This document shows positions 1 through 7,275 of a DNA stretch of 14,533 nucleotides, one piece after another. The notes beneath the pieces were generated by a model. The model made no database searches. It worked only from the letters and a program-made list of their open reading frames with translations, and had not been told where the DNA came from. Source of the DNA: an uncultured Variovorax sp. (lineage in GTDB: Bacteria; Pseudomonadota; Gammaproteobacteria; Burkholderiales; Burkholderiaceae); NCBI GenBank assembly GCA_946478645.1, contig CAMLCW010000094.1, forward strand, positions 1-14,533, in the 5' to 3' direction. Position numbers and translations under genes: made by a program. Position 1 is the first letter of the stretch. Each line of letters opens with the position of its first letter.

Positions 1-881
1 GCACGCCGGTAGATCAGCGCCAGCGACGACGCAGGCAGCGGCTGCTGCAAGTTCAGCACCGCCAGCCGTCCGGCTTCGACATGCTCGCGCGCGAGCGCCA
101 GCGGTGCGATCGTCAGGCCCAGTCCCGTCGCGCTGAGGCGCACGTTGCCGTCGAGGTGCGAAGCCTCGACGAAGGGCAGCGGCGGCGGCACCCCCTGCAG
201 GTGGAACATGCCGTCGAGCGCGCGGCGCAGGTGGGTGGAAGCGGGCGGCAGGATCCAGGGCTGCGTCGTGAGTTCGCTCCAGGCCACGCGCCGCCGTGTG
301 GCCGGATGCAGCGACGGCGGCGCCAGCACCACCACCTGCTCTTCGCGCAGCCGCTCGACGGCCAGGGGCTGTGTGTCGGTCGCGGCCAGGTCGCCGGCGG
401 CGTACAGCGTGACCAGCGCTTCGATGTGGCCCTGCAGCAATTGCTCGAGCAGCAGCGGCAGGTGGCCGTCCTGCACCCGCACCACCAGTGGCGGTTTCGC
501 GCCGTCCGGCCGGGGCAGGCAGGCGAGCAGCTGCGGCAGCACGCGCGAGACGATGTAGGGCGAAGCGCCCAGCGTGATGCGGCCCGCGGGCAGCGTCTTC
601 GCGGCACCGTCGTCGGCGGCGAGCCCCTCGAGTTCATGCAGCAGCAGCCGGCCGTGCGCGATCAGGCGTTCGCCGCGCGGCGTGGCGACCATGCCGCGCG
701 GGCGGCGCTCGAACAGCACCGCGTCGAGCGACGACTCGATCTCGCGCAAGGCCTTGCTCACGGCAGCGGCGGACAGGTTCAGCCGCGCAGCGGCCGCGCG
801 CACGCTGCCCTCGTCGGCCACGGCGCACAGCATGTCGAGCTGGCTGAAGCGAAGCCGCGCATAGCGCTGCAGGGAAGTCAT
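1..881 (-). CDS. LysR-family transcriptional regulator (3' end cut by window edge)
   Basis: Reading leftward from the ATG at 881 gives an open frame of about 293 residues that reaches the window edge without a stop. It begins MTSLQRYARLRF. Residues about 13-60 form a typical LysR winged helix-turn-helix (SVRAAAARLNLSAAAVSKAL, then LFERRPRGM and TPRGERL). The rest fits the periplasmic-binding-like effector domain, including LGASPYIVSRVLPQLL. LysR proteins are usually about 300 residues, so only a short C-terminal tail is missing. It diverges from the Bug-type binding-protein gene at 967, with 85 bp between the two starts. By the usual LysR logic it probably controls that gene in response to a small ligand. 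The effector cannot be read from the sequence. Family assignment is firm; the target is inferred from position. Confidence 0.93.
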   Translation of the reverse strand, partial: MTSLQRYARLRFSQLDMLCAVADEGSVRAAAARLNLSAAAVSKALREIESSLDAVLFERRPRGMVATPRGERLIAHGRLLLHELEGLAADDGAAKTLPAGRITLGASPYIVSRVLPQLLACLPRPDGAKPPLVVRVQDGHLPLLLEQLLQGHIEALVTLYAAGDLAATDTQPLAVERLREEQVVVLAPPSLHPATRRRVAWSELTTQPWILPPASTHLRRALDGMFHLQGVPPPLPFVEASHLDGNVRLSATGLGLTIAPLALAREHVEAGRLAVLNLQQPLPASSLALIYRR

Positions 882-883
882 GG

Positions 884-911
884 AGAGGTAAGCGTCAACC
901 AGAGGTGAACG
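884..911. promoter_or_regulatory. Direct-repeat pair in the LysR/binding-protein intergenic region
   Basis: AGAGGTAAGCG at 884-894 is repeated as AGAGGTGAACG at 901-911, with 9 of 11 positions identical and a 17-bp period. The pair lies between the divergent starts, just upstream of the LysR start and of the likely -35 box at 931. The position suits an operator for the LysR protein, but LysR sites are more often T-N11-A inverted repeats. I treat it as a candidate only. Confidence 0.3.
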
Positions 912-930
912 CGAGTGTCCAAAAAGTCGC

Positions 931-959
931 TTGGCAGGTCAATCCGCGCTTCCTAGACT
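931..959 (+). promoter_or_regulatory. Sigma-70-type promoter of the first Bug binding-protein gene
   Basis: TTGGCA (931-936, 5/6 match to TTGACA) is followed after exactly 17 bp by TAGACT (954-959, 4/6 match to TATAAT). Transcription would begin at about 966-967, at or next to the ATG at 967. No Shine-Dalgarno sequence is visible before that ATG. This argues against the in-frame TTG at 931, which would lie inside the -35 box, as the translation start. Confidence 0.5.
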
Positions 960-966
960 GGCCGCC

Positions 967-1941
967 ATGGACGCACTGCGACGACTTTTGGTTCTCTCCG
1001 GCCTGGGCTTCGGCCTCAAGCTGGCCGCCGCGCAAGACAGCTGGCCGGCACCGGGCCGGCCGATCCGGATGGTCGTCCCGGCACCGCCCGGCGGCCCTGG
1101 CGACGTCGTCGCCCGGATGCTGGCACGCGAACTCGGCGAGCGCCTGAAGACGACGATCGTGGTCGACAACAAGCCCGGCGGCGCCAGCATCCCGGGCGGC
1201 ATGGACGTCGCACGCGCCGCGCCTGACGGCCACACGCTGCTGCTGACCCTCAACACCACGCACACGCAGGTGCCGCACCTGTATGCGCGCGTGCCCTTCG
1301 ACCCGTTCGCGGACTTCACGCCGATCGCGCCGGTCTACCGCGGGCATTCGGTGCTGGTCGCGCACCCCTCGTTCGACGCCGCGAACCTGGTGGAGGCGAT
1401 CGCGCTCAGCCGTACGCAAACCGTGGCATTCGGTTCGCCGAGCCCGGGCACGACAGGCCATCTCTACATCGAGATCCTCAACGCCGACCATGGCGCACGC
1501 TTCGTGCATGTGCCTTACAAAGGATCGAGCCCGGCCCAGCAGGACTTGCTCGCGGGCCACATCGCCTTGCTGTTCGACTCGCCGGCCACCGCCTTGCCGC
1601 ACGTGCGCGCGGGCCGGCTGAAAGCGCTCGCGAGCACCGGGCCGTCGCGGCTGTCCGCTCTGCCCGATGTGCCCACCGCGCGCGAGCAGGGCCTTGGCGG
1701 GCTCGAACGCGGAACCTGGCTCGGCGTGTTCGGGCCGGCGCGCCTGCCCGATGCAGTCGTCGCGCGCCTGAACCAGGAGATCGTGCAGGCGTTGCAAAGC
1801 TCCGCGCTGCGTTCGCAGTTCGCGGCGCTGGGCGTCGAGCTCGCATCGGGAACGCCCGGCGACTTCGCCGAACTCATTCGCGCCGATCACCAGCATTGGG
1901 GCCGGGTGATCCGCCGCATCGGACTTCGACTGGATGGATGA
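967..1941 (+). CDS. Bug/TctC-family periplasmic solute-binding protein
   Basis: A 324-residue protein of the tripartite tricarboxylate transporter receptor family, which captures small organic acids or related solutes in the periplasm. An N-terminal RR followed by a hydrophobic stretch (residues 5-17) and AAAQ at 20-23 looks like a Sec or possibly Tat export signal. Family hallmarks follow: GRPIRMVVPAPPGGPGD, VDNKPGG, DGHTLL, PFDPFADFTP, HVPYKG and LPDVPTAREQG. The start at 967 is preferred over the in-frame TTG at 931 because of the promoter position and because it puts the signal peptide at the N-terminus. No TctA/TctB membrane subunits lie nearby, as is common for orphan Bug proteins in Burkholderiales. 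The stop overlaps the start of the next gene by 8 bp, so the two are likely one transcript. The ligand is unknown. Confidence 0.93.
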   Translation: MDALRRLLVLSGLGFGLKLAAAQDSWPAPGRPIRMVVPAPPGGPGDVVARMLARELGERLKTTIVVDNKPGGASIPGGMDVARAAPDGHTLLLTLNTTHTQVPHLYARVPFDPFADFTPIAPVYRGHSVLVAHPSFDAANLVEAIALSRTQTVAFGSPSPGTTGHLYIEILNADHGARFVHVPYKGSSPAQQDLLAGHIALLFDSPATALPHVRAGRLKALASTGPSRLSALPDVPTAREQGLGGLERGTWLGVFGPARLPDAVVARLNQEIVQALQSSALRSQFAALGVELASGTPGDFAELIRADHQHWGRVIRRIGLRLDG

Positions 1942-2668
1942 CATGAACACGACGACCCCCACCGACGCTGCGCTGCTGCAGCGCATCGCCGCCCTCGAGA
2001 CCGACCTTGCGCAACTTCGGCGCCGCGTCACGGCGGCAGAGGACACCGAGCTGATCAACAAGCTCACCCGTGCCTACGGCTACTACCTCGACAAGGCGCT
2101 GTGGGACGAGCTGCTGCCGCTTTTCACCGACGACTGCGAGGTGGAGATTTCCGCGCTCGGCGTCTACGTGGGACGCGCGCAACTCGAGCGGCTGTTCAAG
2201 CAGTTCCTCGGCCGCGGTCCGGCGAGAAGCGGCCCGCATGGCCTTGTCTGGGGCCAGCTCTACAACCACATGATGGTGCAGGGCATCGTGCACGTCGACG
2301 ACGATGGCCGCAAGGCGCAAGGGCGGTGGCGCTCGTTCATGCAGCTCGCCGAGTTCGGCAAGTACGGCCGCTGGGGCGAAGGCGTCGAGACCTTCGCGTA
2401 CGAAAAGAACGATGCGGGTCAGTGGCGCATTTCGCGCATGCACTTCTACCGCACCTTCCACACGCCCTACGAGGAAAGCTGGGCCACGGCGACGTCGCCG
2501 CGCGGCGGCATGCTGCAGGACTGCCCGCCCGACCGTCCGCCCACGGAGTCCTACGATCCCTGGCCCGGCGTGTACATCCCGCCGTTCCACTATCCGAACC
2601 CGATCACGGGCCGCGCCTGGACGCCGGTGCCACCTGCACGCCAGGAAGACAGGAGCGCGGCGCCCTGA
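1934..2668 (+). CDS. SnoaL/NTF2-like domain protein
   Basis: A 244-residue protein with a short N-terminal coiled-coil-like helix (residues about 12-37, LLQRIAALETDLAQLRRRV). A SnoaL-like cone domain follows at about 38-175: the helix ELINKLTRAYGYYLDKALWD, then LLPLFTDDCEVEI, YVGRAQLERLF and the later strands GRWRSFMQL and WRISRMHFYRTF. The tail is rich in Pro and Tyr. Members of this fold include cyclases, isomerases, dehydratases and ring-hydroxylating dioxygenase beta subunits; which reaction applies cannot be told here. It overlaps the preceding Bug gene by 8 bp and is probably translated with it, which suggests it acts on, or in the same pathway as, the captured solute. An alternative ATG at 1943 would shorten it by three residues and also fits. 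Confidence 0.85.
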   Translation: MDDMNTTTPTDAALLQRIAALETDLAQLRRRVTAAEDTELINKLTRAYGYYLDKALWDELLPLFTDDCEVEISALGVYVGRAQLERLFKQFLGRGPARSGPHGLVWGQLYNHMMVQGIVHVDDDGRKAQGRWRSFMQLAEFGKYGRWGEGVETFAYEKNDAGQWRISRMHFYRTFHTPYEESWATATSPRGGMLQDCPPDRPPTESYDPWPGVYIPPFHYPNPITGRAWTPVPPARQEDRSAAP

Positions 2669-2692
2669 AAATCGCCGCGCCGATGTCGGCGC
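2655..2692 (+). other. Two overlapping inverted repeats at the end of the SnoaL-like gene
   Basis: GCGCGGCG (2655-2662) pairs perfectly with CGCCGCGC (2673-2680) across a 10-base loop that contains the stop codon. GCGCCGA (2677-2683) pairs perfectly with TCGGCGC (2686-2692). The two stems share 2677-2680, so they cannot both form completely. No T-run follows, so this is not a canonical intrinsic terminator. It may slow or stop transcription with Rho, protect the 3' end, or simply reflect high GC content. Confidence 0.35.
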
Positions 2693-2758
2693 AAGACCAC
2701 ATGGCTGTGCGCCCTGTGTCCTCAGGCGCGGGGCGCGCGTGCCCTTAACCTGGGGGCG

Positions 2759-5008
2759 ATGACAGCAACAACCACGCGGACCTCGACCCACGACGCGCCG
2801 GCGCCCGGTGCACCGGCCACGCCCCACCGTTGGCATTTCATCCGCGCCGGCGGGACCGACCAGGTGATCTTTCGCAGCGGCGAAGACATCGCCCGCATCG
2901 GCGAGCTCGACCAGAAGCTCTGGGTGGCGCTTGCGTGCCCGACGCGCGGCATCGACTTCGACACGCGCACCCTCGACCTGATCGACGTCGATCGCGACGG
3001 TCGCGTGCGGCCGCCCGAGGTGGTCGCGGCGTGCGAGTGGGTCTGCGCGCGCCTGCGCAATCCCGACGTGCTGCTGCGCGGCAGCGATGTGCTTTCGCTC
3101 GACGACCTGGACGAGGGCAATCCCACGGGTGCGCGCCTGCGCGAGGAAGCGCAGCGGCTGCTGCACATCCAGGGCCGGCCCGACTCCGACACGCTCACGC
3201 TCGACGACATCGCCAACCGCGGCGAGCTGCTGGCGGCCATGCGCTTCAACGGCGATGGCATCGTCACGCCCGACACCGCGCAGGACGACACGGTGCGCGC
3301 CACCCTCGCCGAGATCATCCGCACCCACGGCAGCGTGCCAGACCGCCACAAGCAGACACCGGGCGTCGACCGGGCGCGTGTGGAAGCCTTCTTTGCCGAG
3401 GTGCAGCTGGCGCGCGACTGGCATGCCCAGGCCGACATCGGCAACACCGTGCTGATGCCGCTCGGCGAAGCGACGCTCGCGGCGGCGGACGCCACCGCCA
3501 AGGTGCAGGCCAAGCTCGACGACTTCTTCGCGCGCTGCCGCGTGGCGGCGTTCGATGCGCAGGCCGAGGCGGCGCTCAATCCATCGGCCAAGGCCTACGA
3601 CGCGCTCGGCGCCGGCCGCCTCGACCTGCAGGCGGCGCCCATCGCCGAGCTGCCGCTGGCGCCGGTCACGCCCCGTTGCGTGCTGCCCCTGCAGGGCACC
3701 AGCCTCAATCCCGCGTGGGCCGAGGCCATCGCCTCGTTCGCCGCCCGCGCGGTCACGCCGTTGCTGGGTGCGCGCAGCGAGCTGGCAGAAGCCGATTGGC
3801 ACGCCATCGGCCAGAAGCTCGCGCCGCTGCAGGCGCTCATGGCGAAGCGCCCCGACAACTGGGCCGCGGCGCTGCCGCTCGAGCGGCTCGAGGCGCTGCT
3901 GCAGACGCGCGACGCCGTGCTCGCGCTGATCCGCGAAGACGAGGAGGCCGAAACGCACAACGCCTTGCTGGTCGACCTCGAAAAGCTCATCCGCCTGCAG
4001 CGCGACCTGGTGGTGCTGCTCGAGAACTTCGTGTCCTTCAAGGCCTTCTATCACCGCGAAGGCGCGATCTTCCAGGCCGGCACGCTCTACCTCGACGGGC
4101 GCAGCTGCGAGCTCACCGTGCAGGTCGAGGACACCGCCAAGCATGCCGTGCTCGCCGGCCTTGCGAAAACCTGCCTGGCCTACTGCAACTGCACGCGGCA
4201 GGGCGCCAAGATGAGCATCGTCGCGGCCTTCACGGCCGGCGATGTCGACTTTCTTTTCGTCGGGCGCAACGGCGTGTTCTACGACCGCCAGGGCCGCGAC
4301 TGGGACGCCACCATCACCAAGCTGATCGAAAACCCGACCAGCGTGGCGCAGGCGTTCTTCTCGCCCTACAAGAAGTTCGTGCGCCTGATCGAGGAACAGG
4401 TCGCCAAGCGTGCCGCCGCGCAGGAGGCGGTGGGCCAGGGCACGCTCACGGGCTTTGCCACCCGGCTCACCACCGCCGACCAGGCCGCTGCTGCGGCCAA
4501 GCCCGGGCAGCCCGCGCCGCCGCGTGCGGGGGCACGGGTCGACGTGGGCACCGTGGCCGCGATCGGCGTGGCGCTGGGCAGCATCAGCGCGGTGCTGGTG
4601 GGCATCTTCGGCAAGTTCGTCGACCTGGGCCAGTGGATACCGATCGCCTTGCTCGGCATCGTGCTCGCGATCTCTGGGCCGAGCATGCTCATCGCCTGGC
4701 TCAAGCTGCGCCAGCGCAGCCTCGGTCCGATCCTCGACGCGAGCGGCTGGGCCATCAACGGACGCATGAAGGTCAACGTGCGGCTCGGCGGCATGCTGTC
4801 GCAGACGGCGCGGGTGCCGCCGAACGGCCGCCGGGTGGCGCGCGATCCCTATCGCGAACGGCGCGGTGCCGCCGGCTTTGCGGCCGCGGCACTGCTGGTG
4901 ATCTCGCTGGCGGTGCTCGCCTGGCGCATGGACTGGCTCGACGACCGGCTGCCCGCGGGGCTGCGGCATTCGCCGCCGACGGCGGCCGTGGCGGCGCAGG
5001 GCGGTTGA
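2759..5008 (+). CDS. Uncharacterised membrane protein with an EF-hand-type loop
   Basis: A 749-residue protein that I cannot assign to a named family. Residues 76-87 (DVDRDGRVRPPE) fit the calcium-binding EF-hand loop pattern D-x-D-x-D-G-x-[IV]-x-x-x-E. A degenerate second copy may be FNGDGIVTPD at 163-172. A long, mostly helical soluble middle part includes the cysteine-containing segment CLAYCNCTR near residue 480. Three hydrophobic segments follow, at about 597-617, 625-649 and 703-722. The first pair is a hairpin; GPILDASGWAINGRMKVN lies between the second and third. There is no signal peptide, so the large N-terminal part is probably cytoplasmic. From memory, similar long proteins sharing the AIFQAGTLYLDGRSC and GPILDASGWAINGR regions occur in Bacteroidetes and other phyla without known function; this was not searched. 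The gene stands alone, convergent with the LacI gene. A weak TAACCT lies 7 bp before the ATG. Confidence 0.8.
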   Translation: MTATTTRTSTHDAPAPGAPATPHRWHFIRAGGTDQVIFRSGEDIARIGELDQKLWVALACPTRGIDFDTRTLDLIDVDRDGRVRPPEVVAACEWVCARLRNPDVLLRGSDVLSLDDLDEGNPTGARLREEAQRLLHIQGRPDSDTLTLDDIANRGELLAAMRFNGDGIVTPDTAQDDTVRATLAEIIRTHGSVPDRHKQTPGVDRARVEAFFAEVQLARDWHAQADIGNTVLMPLGEATLAAADATAKVQAKLDDFFARCRVAAFDAQAEAALNPSAKAYDALGAGRLDLQAAPIAELPLAPVTPRCVLPLQGTSLNPAWAEAIASFAARAVTPLLGARSELAEADWHAIGQKLAPLQALMAKRPDNWAAALPLERLEALLQTRDAVLALIREDEEAETHNALLVDLEKLIRLQRDLVVLLENFVSFKAFYHREGAIFQAGTLYLDGRSCELTVQVEDTAKHAVLAGLAKTCLAYCNCTRQGAKMSIVAAFTAGDVDFLFVGRNGVFYDRQGRDWDATITKLIENPTSVAQAFFSPYKKFVRLIEEQVAKRAAAQEAVGQGTLTGFATRLTTADQAAAAAKPGQPAPPRAGARVDVGTVAAIGVALGSISAVLVGIFGKFVDLGQWIPIALLGIVLAISGPSMLIAWLKLRQRSLGPILDASGWAINGRMKVNVRLGGMLSQTARVPPNGRRVARDPYRERRGAAGFAAAALLVISLAVLAWRMDWLDDRLPAGLRHSPPTAAVAAQGG

Positions 5009-5026
5009 AGGGCGAGGGCGCGCGCT

Positions 5027-6097
5027 TCAGTCCGGCACGACGCTGGTGCTCGCTCGGGTGACCAGTGTCACGGGCAGGGGGGCTGCCGCAGGGGCAGGCA
5101 TGCCTTGCAGCTGTGCGAGCAAGTAGCGGCCCGACCGCTCGCCGATCTCGCGGATCGGCAGCCGCACGGTGGTCAGCGGCGGATGCAGGAAGGGCGCGAA
5201 GTCGTTGTCGTTGAAGCTCGCGATCGACAGCCGGCGCGGCACCTCGATGCCGGCCTGGTCGAGCGCGGCGAGAGCGCCGGCAGCCAGATAGTCGCTGCCG
5301 CAGACGATGGCGGTCACGGGCGGTTGGCGCCGCGCGATTTCGTTCATGGCGTCGAAGCCTTCCTGAAAGCCGTGCTCCGTCTCGGCGAGCGCGTCCTCGC
5401 ACAGGGTCAGCCCGCGCTTGGAGATCGCCAGGCCCAGGTCGCGCAGCCGCCGCCGCGCGCGCTCGCTTTCGGCCGTGCGTCCGCCGATGTAGCCGACGCG
5501 GCGATGGCCGAGCGCCGCCAGGTGGTCGACCACCATCGAGGCAGCGGCGTACTCGTCGAAGCCCACGCTGTGGCCCGTGCCGTCGGGCGGCGCCCACATG
5601 GTGACGAACGGCGTGCGGTGCGCGGCGAGCATCGCCAGCACCTGCGGCGGCTGCTCGGCGCCGAGCAGGGCCACCGCGTCGACGCCGCGTTCGAGCAGCG
5701 CGCGCAGGATGCTGGTCTCGTACCCCGGGCGTGGGTCCGGCGCCGACAACAGCAGTGTGTAGCCCTCGGCCGCCAGCGTGGCCTCGAGCGCCTGCACCAG
5801 CGCCGGGAACGACGAGCTCCCGAAGCGCGGCACGATGGCCCCGACCGTCATGGTGCGGCGCATCGCCAGCGCGCGTGCGGCGCCGTTGGCCACGTAGCCG
5901 AGCCGCTCGACCGCCTCGGTCACGCGCGCGCGGGTGGCCTCGCTGATCATGTCCGGGCGGGTCAGCGTGCGCGAGACGGTACCGGTCGAGACACCGGCGA
6001 GCCGGGCAACGTCGGCCAGCGAGGCCGCGCGCGCGCCCGCCGGTGGCGGTGCGAGGCCTTCGGTCGAAGGCGGGGGGCGGTGGGTGGACGGGGGCAT
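5027..6097 (-). CDS. LacI-family transcriptional regulator
   Basis: A 356-residue protein. After a Pro-rich leader of about 24 residues comes a classical LacI headpiece: helix-turn-helix at about 26-46 (SLADVARLAGVSTGTVSRTL), ATRARVTEAVERLGYVAN, and the hinge helix NGAARALAMRR at about 71-81. The effector-binding core follows, with VGAIVPRF, GVDAVALLG, HRRVGYIGG, AIVCGSDYLAAGAL and a C-terminal PLTTVRLPIREIGE. It diverges from a Bug-type binding protein and a deacylase-like amidohydrolase, and the gap contains LacI-type operators at 6131-6148 and 6200-6213. The likely role is repression of that operon and of itself, relieved by the transported compound or a breakdown product. The inducer is not predictable; LacI proteins usually sense sugars, but the adjacent genes do not look sugar-specific. 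Confidence 0.95.
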   Translation of the reverse strand: MPPSTHRPPPSTEGLAPPPAGARAASLADVARLAGVSTGTVSRTLTRPDMISEATRARVTEAVERLGYVANGAARALAMRRTMTVGAIVPRFGSSSFPALVQALEATLAAEGYTLLLSAPDPRPGYETSILRALLERGVDAVALLGAEQPPQVLAMLAAHRTPFVTMWAPPDGTGHSVGFDEYAAASMVVDHLAALGHRRVGYIGGRTAESERARRRLRDLGLAISKRGLTLCEDALAETEHGFQEGFDAMNEIARRQPPVTAIVCGSDYLAAGALAALDQAGIEVPRRLSIASFNDNDFAPFLHPPLTTVRLPIREIGERSGRYLLAQLQGMPAPAAAPLPVTLVTRASTSVVPD

Positions 6098-6130
6098 GGC
6101 GAGGCAGTGCGAAGCGTCGATCTTAATGTC

Positions 6131-6148
6131 GCTGCAATCGTGTGCAGC
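6131..6148. promoter_or_regulatory. Imperfect LacI-type operator near the regulator start
   Basis: GCTGCAATCGTGTGCAGC is an inverted repeat with six perfectly paired outer bases per arm and a central CG, as in LacI-family sites. Seven of nine positions per half-site match. It lies 34 bp upstream of the LacI start codon, where binding would suit autorepression. Its centre is 67 bp from the centre of the perfect operator at 6200-6213. Confidence 0.5.
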
Positions 6149-6199
6149 CGGTTGGTACTAACCCGATAGCTTGAGCTTGTAAATGTGCCCTATTCTTTG

Positions 6200-6213
6200 T
6201 GCAAGCGCTTGCA
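6200..6213. promoter_or_regulatory. Perfect 14-bp LacI-family operator
   Basis: TGCAAGCGCTTGCA is a perfect palindrome with the central CG and TG-AA/TT-CA arms of the classical LacI/PurR/CcpA-type consensus. It lies 31 bp before the start of the binding-protein gene at 6245. A weak -10-like TATTCT (6191-6196) sits just upstream, though the nearest -35-like TTGAGC (6171-6176) is too close, at 14 bp. A repressor bound here would block transcription of the binding-protein/amidohydrolase operon. Confidence 0.8.
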
Positions 6214-6244
6214 TTAGAACCACCTACCCCACTGGAGACACGCC

Positions 6245-7255
6245 ATGAAGCTGATTGCGCGCTATTGCCGATCCCTGTTCGCTCCTGCCGCCGCCGCCAC
6301 GGCGTTGATGCTGATGACGGCACCTGCCGCGGTGGCCCAGCCGGCGGCTTGGCCGGTGGCCGGCAAGCCGATCCGCATCGTGGTGCCTTTCCCGGCGGGC
6401 TCGGGCTCGGATGCGACCGCGCGCGTCATCGCCAAGCTCATGACCGACGAGCTCGGCGGTGCCAGCGTCATCGTCGACAACAAGCCCGGCGCGGGCACGT
6501 TCATCGGCGCGCAGGAAGTGGCGCGCGCGCCGGCCGACGGGCACACGCTGCTCTACACCATCGTCATCACGCACACCCAGAACCCGCACCTCTACAAGAA
6601 GCTGCCCTACGACCCGGTGAAGGACTTCACGCCGCTGGCGCAGATGGTCAAGTCGGCCACGGTGCTGATCGCGCCGCCCGATGCGCCCTTCAACAACGTG
6701 CAGGAGCTGGTGGCCTACGCCAAGGCCCATCCGGGCAAGCTCAACTACGCCTCGTTCTCGCAGGGTTCGACCTCGCACCTGAACGGCGAGCTGCTGCAGA
6801 TGCGCAGCGGCACCAAGATGACGCACGTGCCCTATAAGGGCACGGCAGATGCGTCGCGCGCCCTGGTGGCGGGCGAGGTGCAGCTGTACTTCGACGGCAC
6901 GGCCACGGCGGTGCAACTGATCAAGGCCGGCAAGGCCAAGGGGCTCGGCACGGCGACGCCCACGCGTGTGCCGGTGCTGCCCGACATGCCGACGATCGCC
7001 GAACAGGGCGTGCAGGGCCTCGACATCGTCGGCTGGCAGGGCATCTTCGGCCCGGGCGGGATGGACGCCGGCGTGGCCAGGAAGATCGGCGACGTGCTCG
7101 CGAAGATCGCGCGTTCGCCCGAGATGCTCAAGCTGATCGAGACACAGGGCAACGAACCTTCGGGCGCCTCCGGCCCCGCCTTCGCGGCCATCGTGAAGAA
7201 CGACAGCGAACGCTGGGGCGAGGTCATCAAGGCCGCGGGCATCAAGCTGGATTGA
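6245..7255 (+). CDS. Bug/TctC-family periplasmic solute-binding protein, LacI-linked
   Basis: A 336-residue receptor of the tripartite tricarboxylate transporter family. A clear Sec signal peptide spans residues 1-31, with likely cleavage at AVA|Q. Family motifs follow: GKPIRIVVPFPAGSGSD, VDNKPGAG, DGHTLLYT, LPYDPVKDFTPLAQ, HVPYKGTADASRAL and LPDMPTIAEQG. It resembles the binding protein at 967-1941 along its whole length (THTQ-PHLY, DFTP, VPYKG, LPD-PT--EQG), so the two are paralogues. A GGAG at 6234-6237 provides a ribosome-binding site for the ATG at 6245. The amidohydrolase starts 20 bp after the stop, so the two are almost certainly co-transcribed. The protein presumably delivers the hydrolase substrate or a related compound. 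No membrane subunits are nearby. Confidence 0.94.
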   Translation: MKLIARYCRSLFAPAAAATALMLMTAPAAVAQPAAWPVAGKPIRIVVPFPAGSGSDATARVIAKLMTDELGGASVIVDNKPGAGTFIGAQEVARAPADGHTLLYTIVITHTQNPHLYKKLPYDPVKDFTPLAQMVKSATVLIAPPDAPFNNVQELVAYAKAHPGKLNYASFSQGSTSHLNGELLQMRSGTKMTHVPYKGTADASRALVAGEVQLYFDGTATAVQLIKAGKAKGLGTATPTRVPVLPDMPTIAEQGVQGLDIVGWQGIFGPGGMDAGVARKIGDVLAKIARSPEMLKLIETQGNEPSGASGPAFAAIVKNDSERWGEVIKAAGIKLD

Positions 7256-7275
7256 AGACAGGAAGGAAGCAAGAC

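Noticed and set aside
931..966. TTG at 931 as the start of the first Bug protein
   Set aside because: It falls inside the likely -35 box, would put polar residues before the signal peptide, and has no ribosome-binding site.
1874..4969. A 1031-residue open frame on the minus strand opposite the SnoaL-like and EF-hand protein genes
   Set aside because: It lies antisense to two well-supported genes, has Arg/His/Gly-rich low-complexity translation with no domain, and is the expected antisense shadow of high-GC third positions.
6171..6196. TTGAGC ... TATTCT as the promoter of the LacI-controlled operon
   Set aside because: The 14-bp spacing is too short for a sigma-70 promoter. The -10-like box may still be used, but I cannot support a full promoter.
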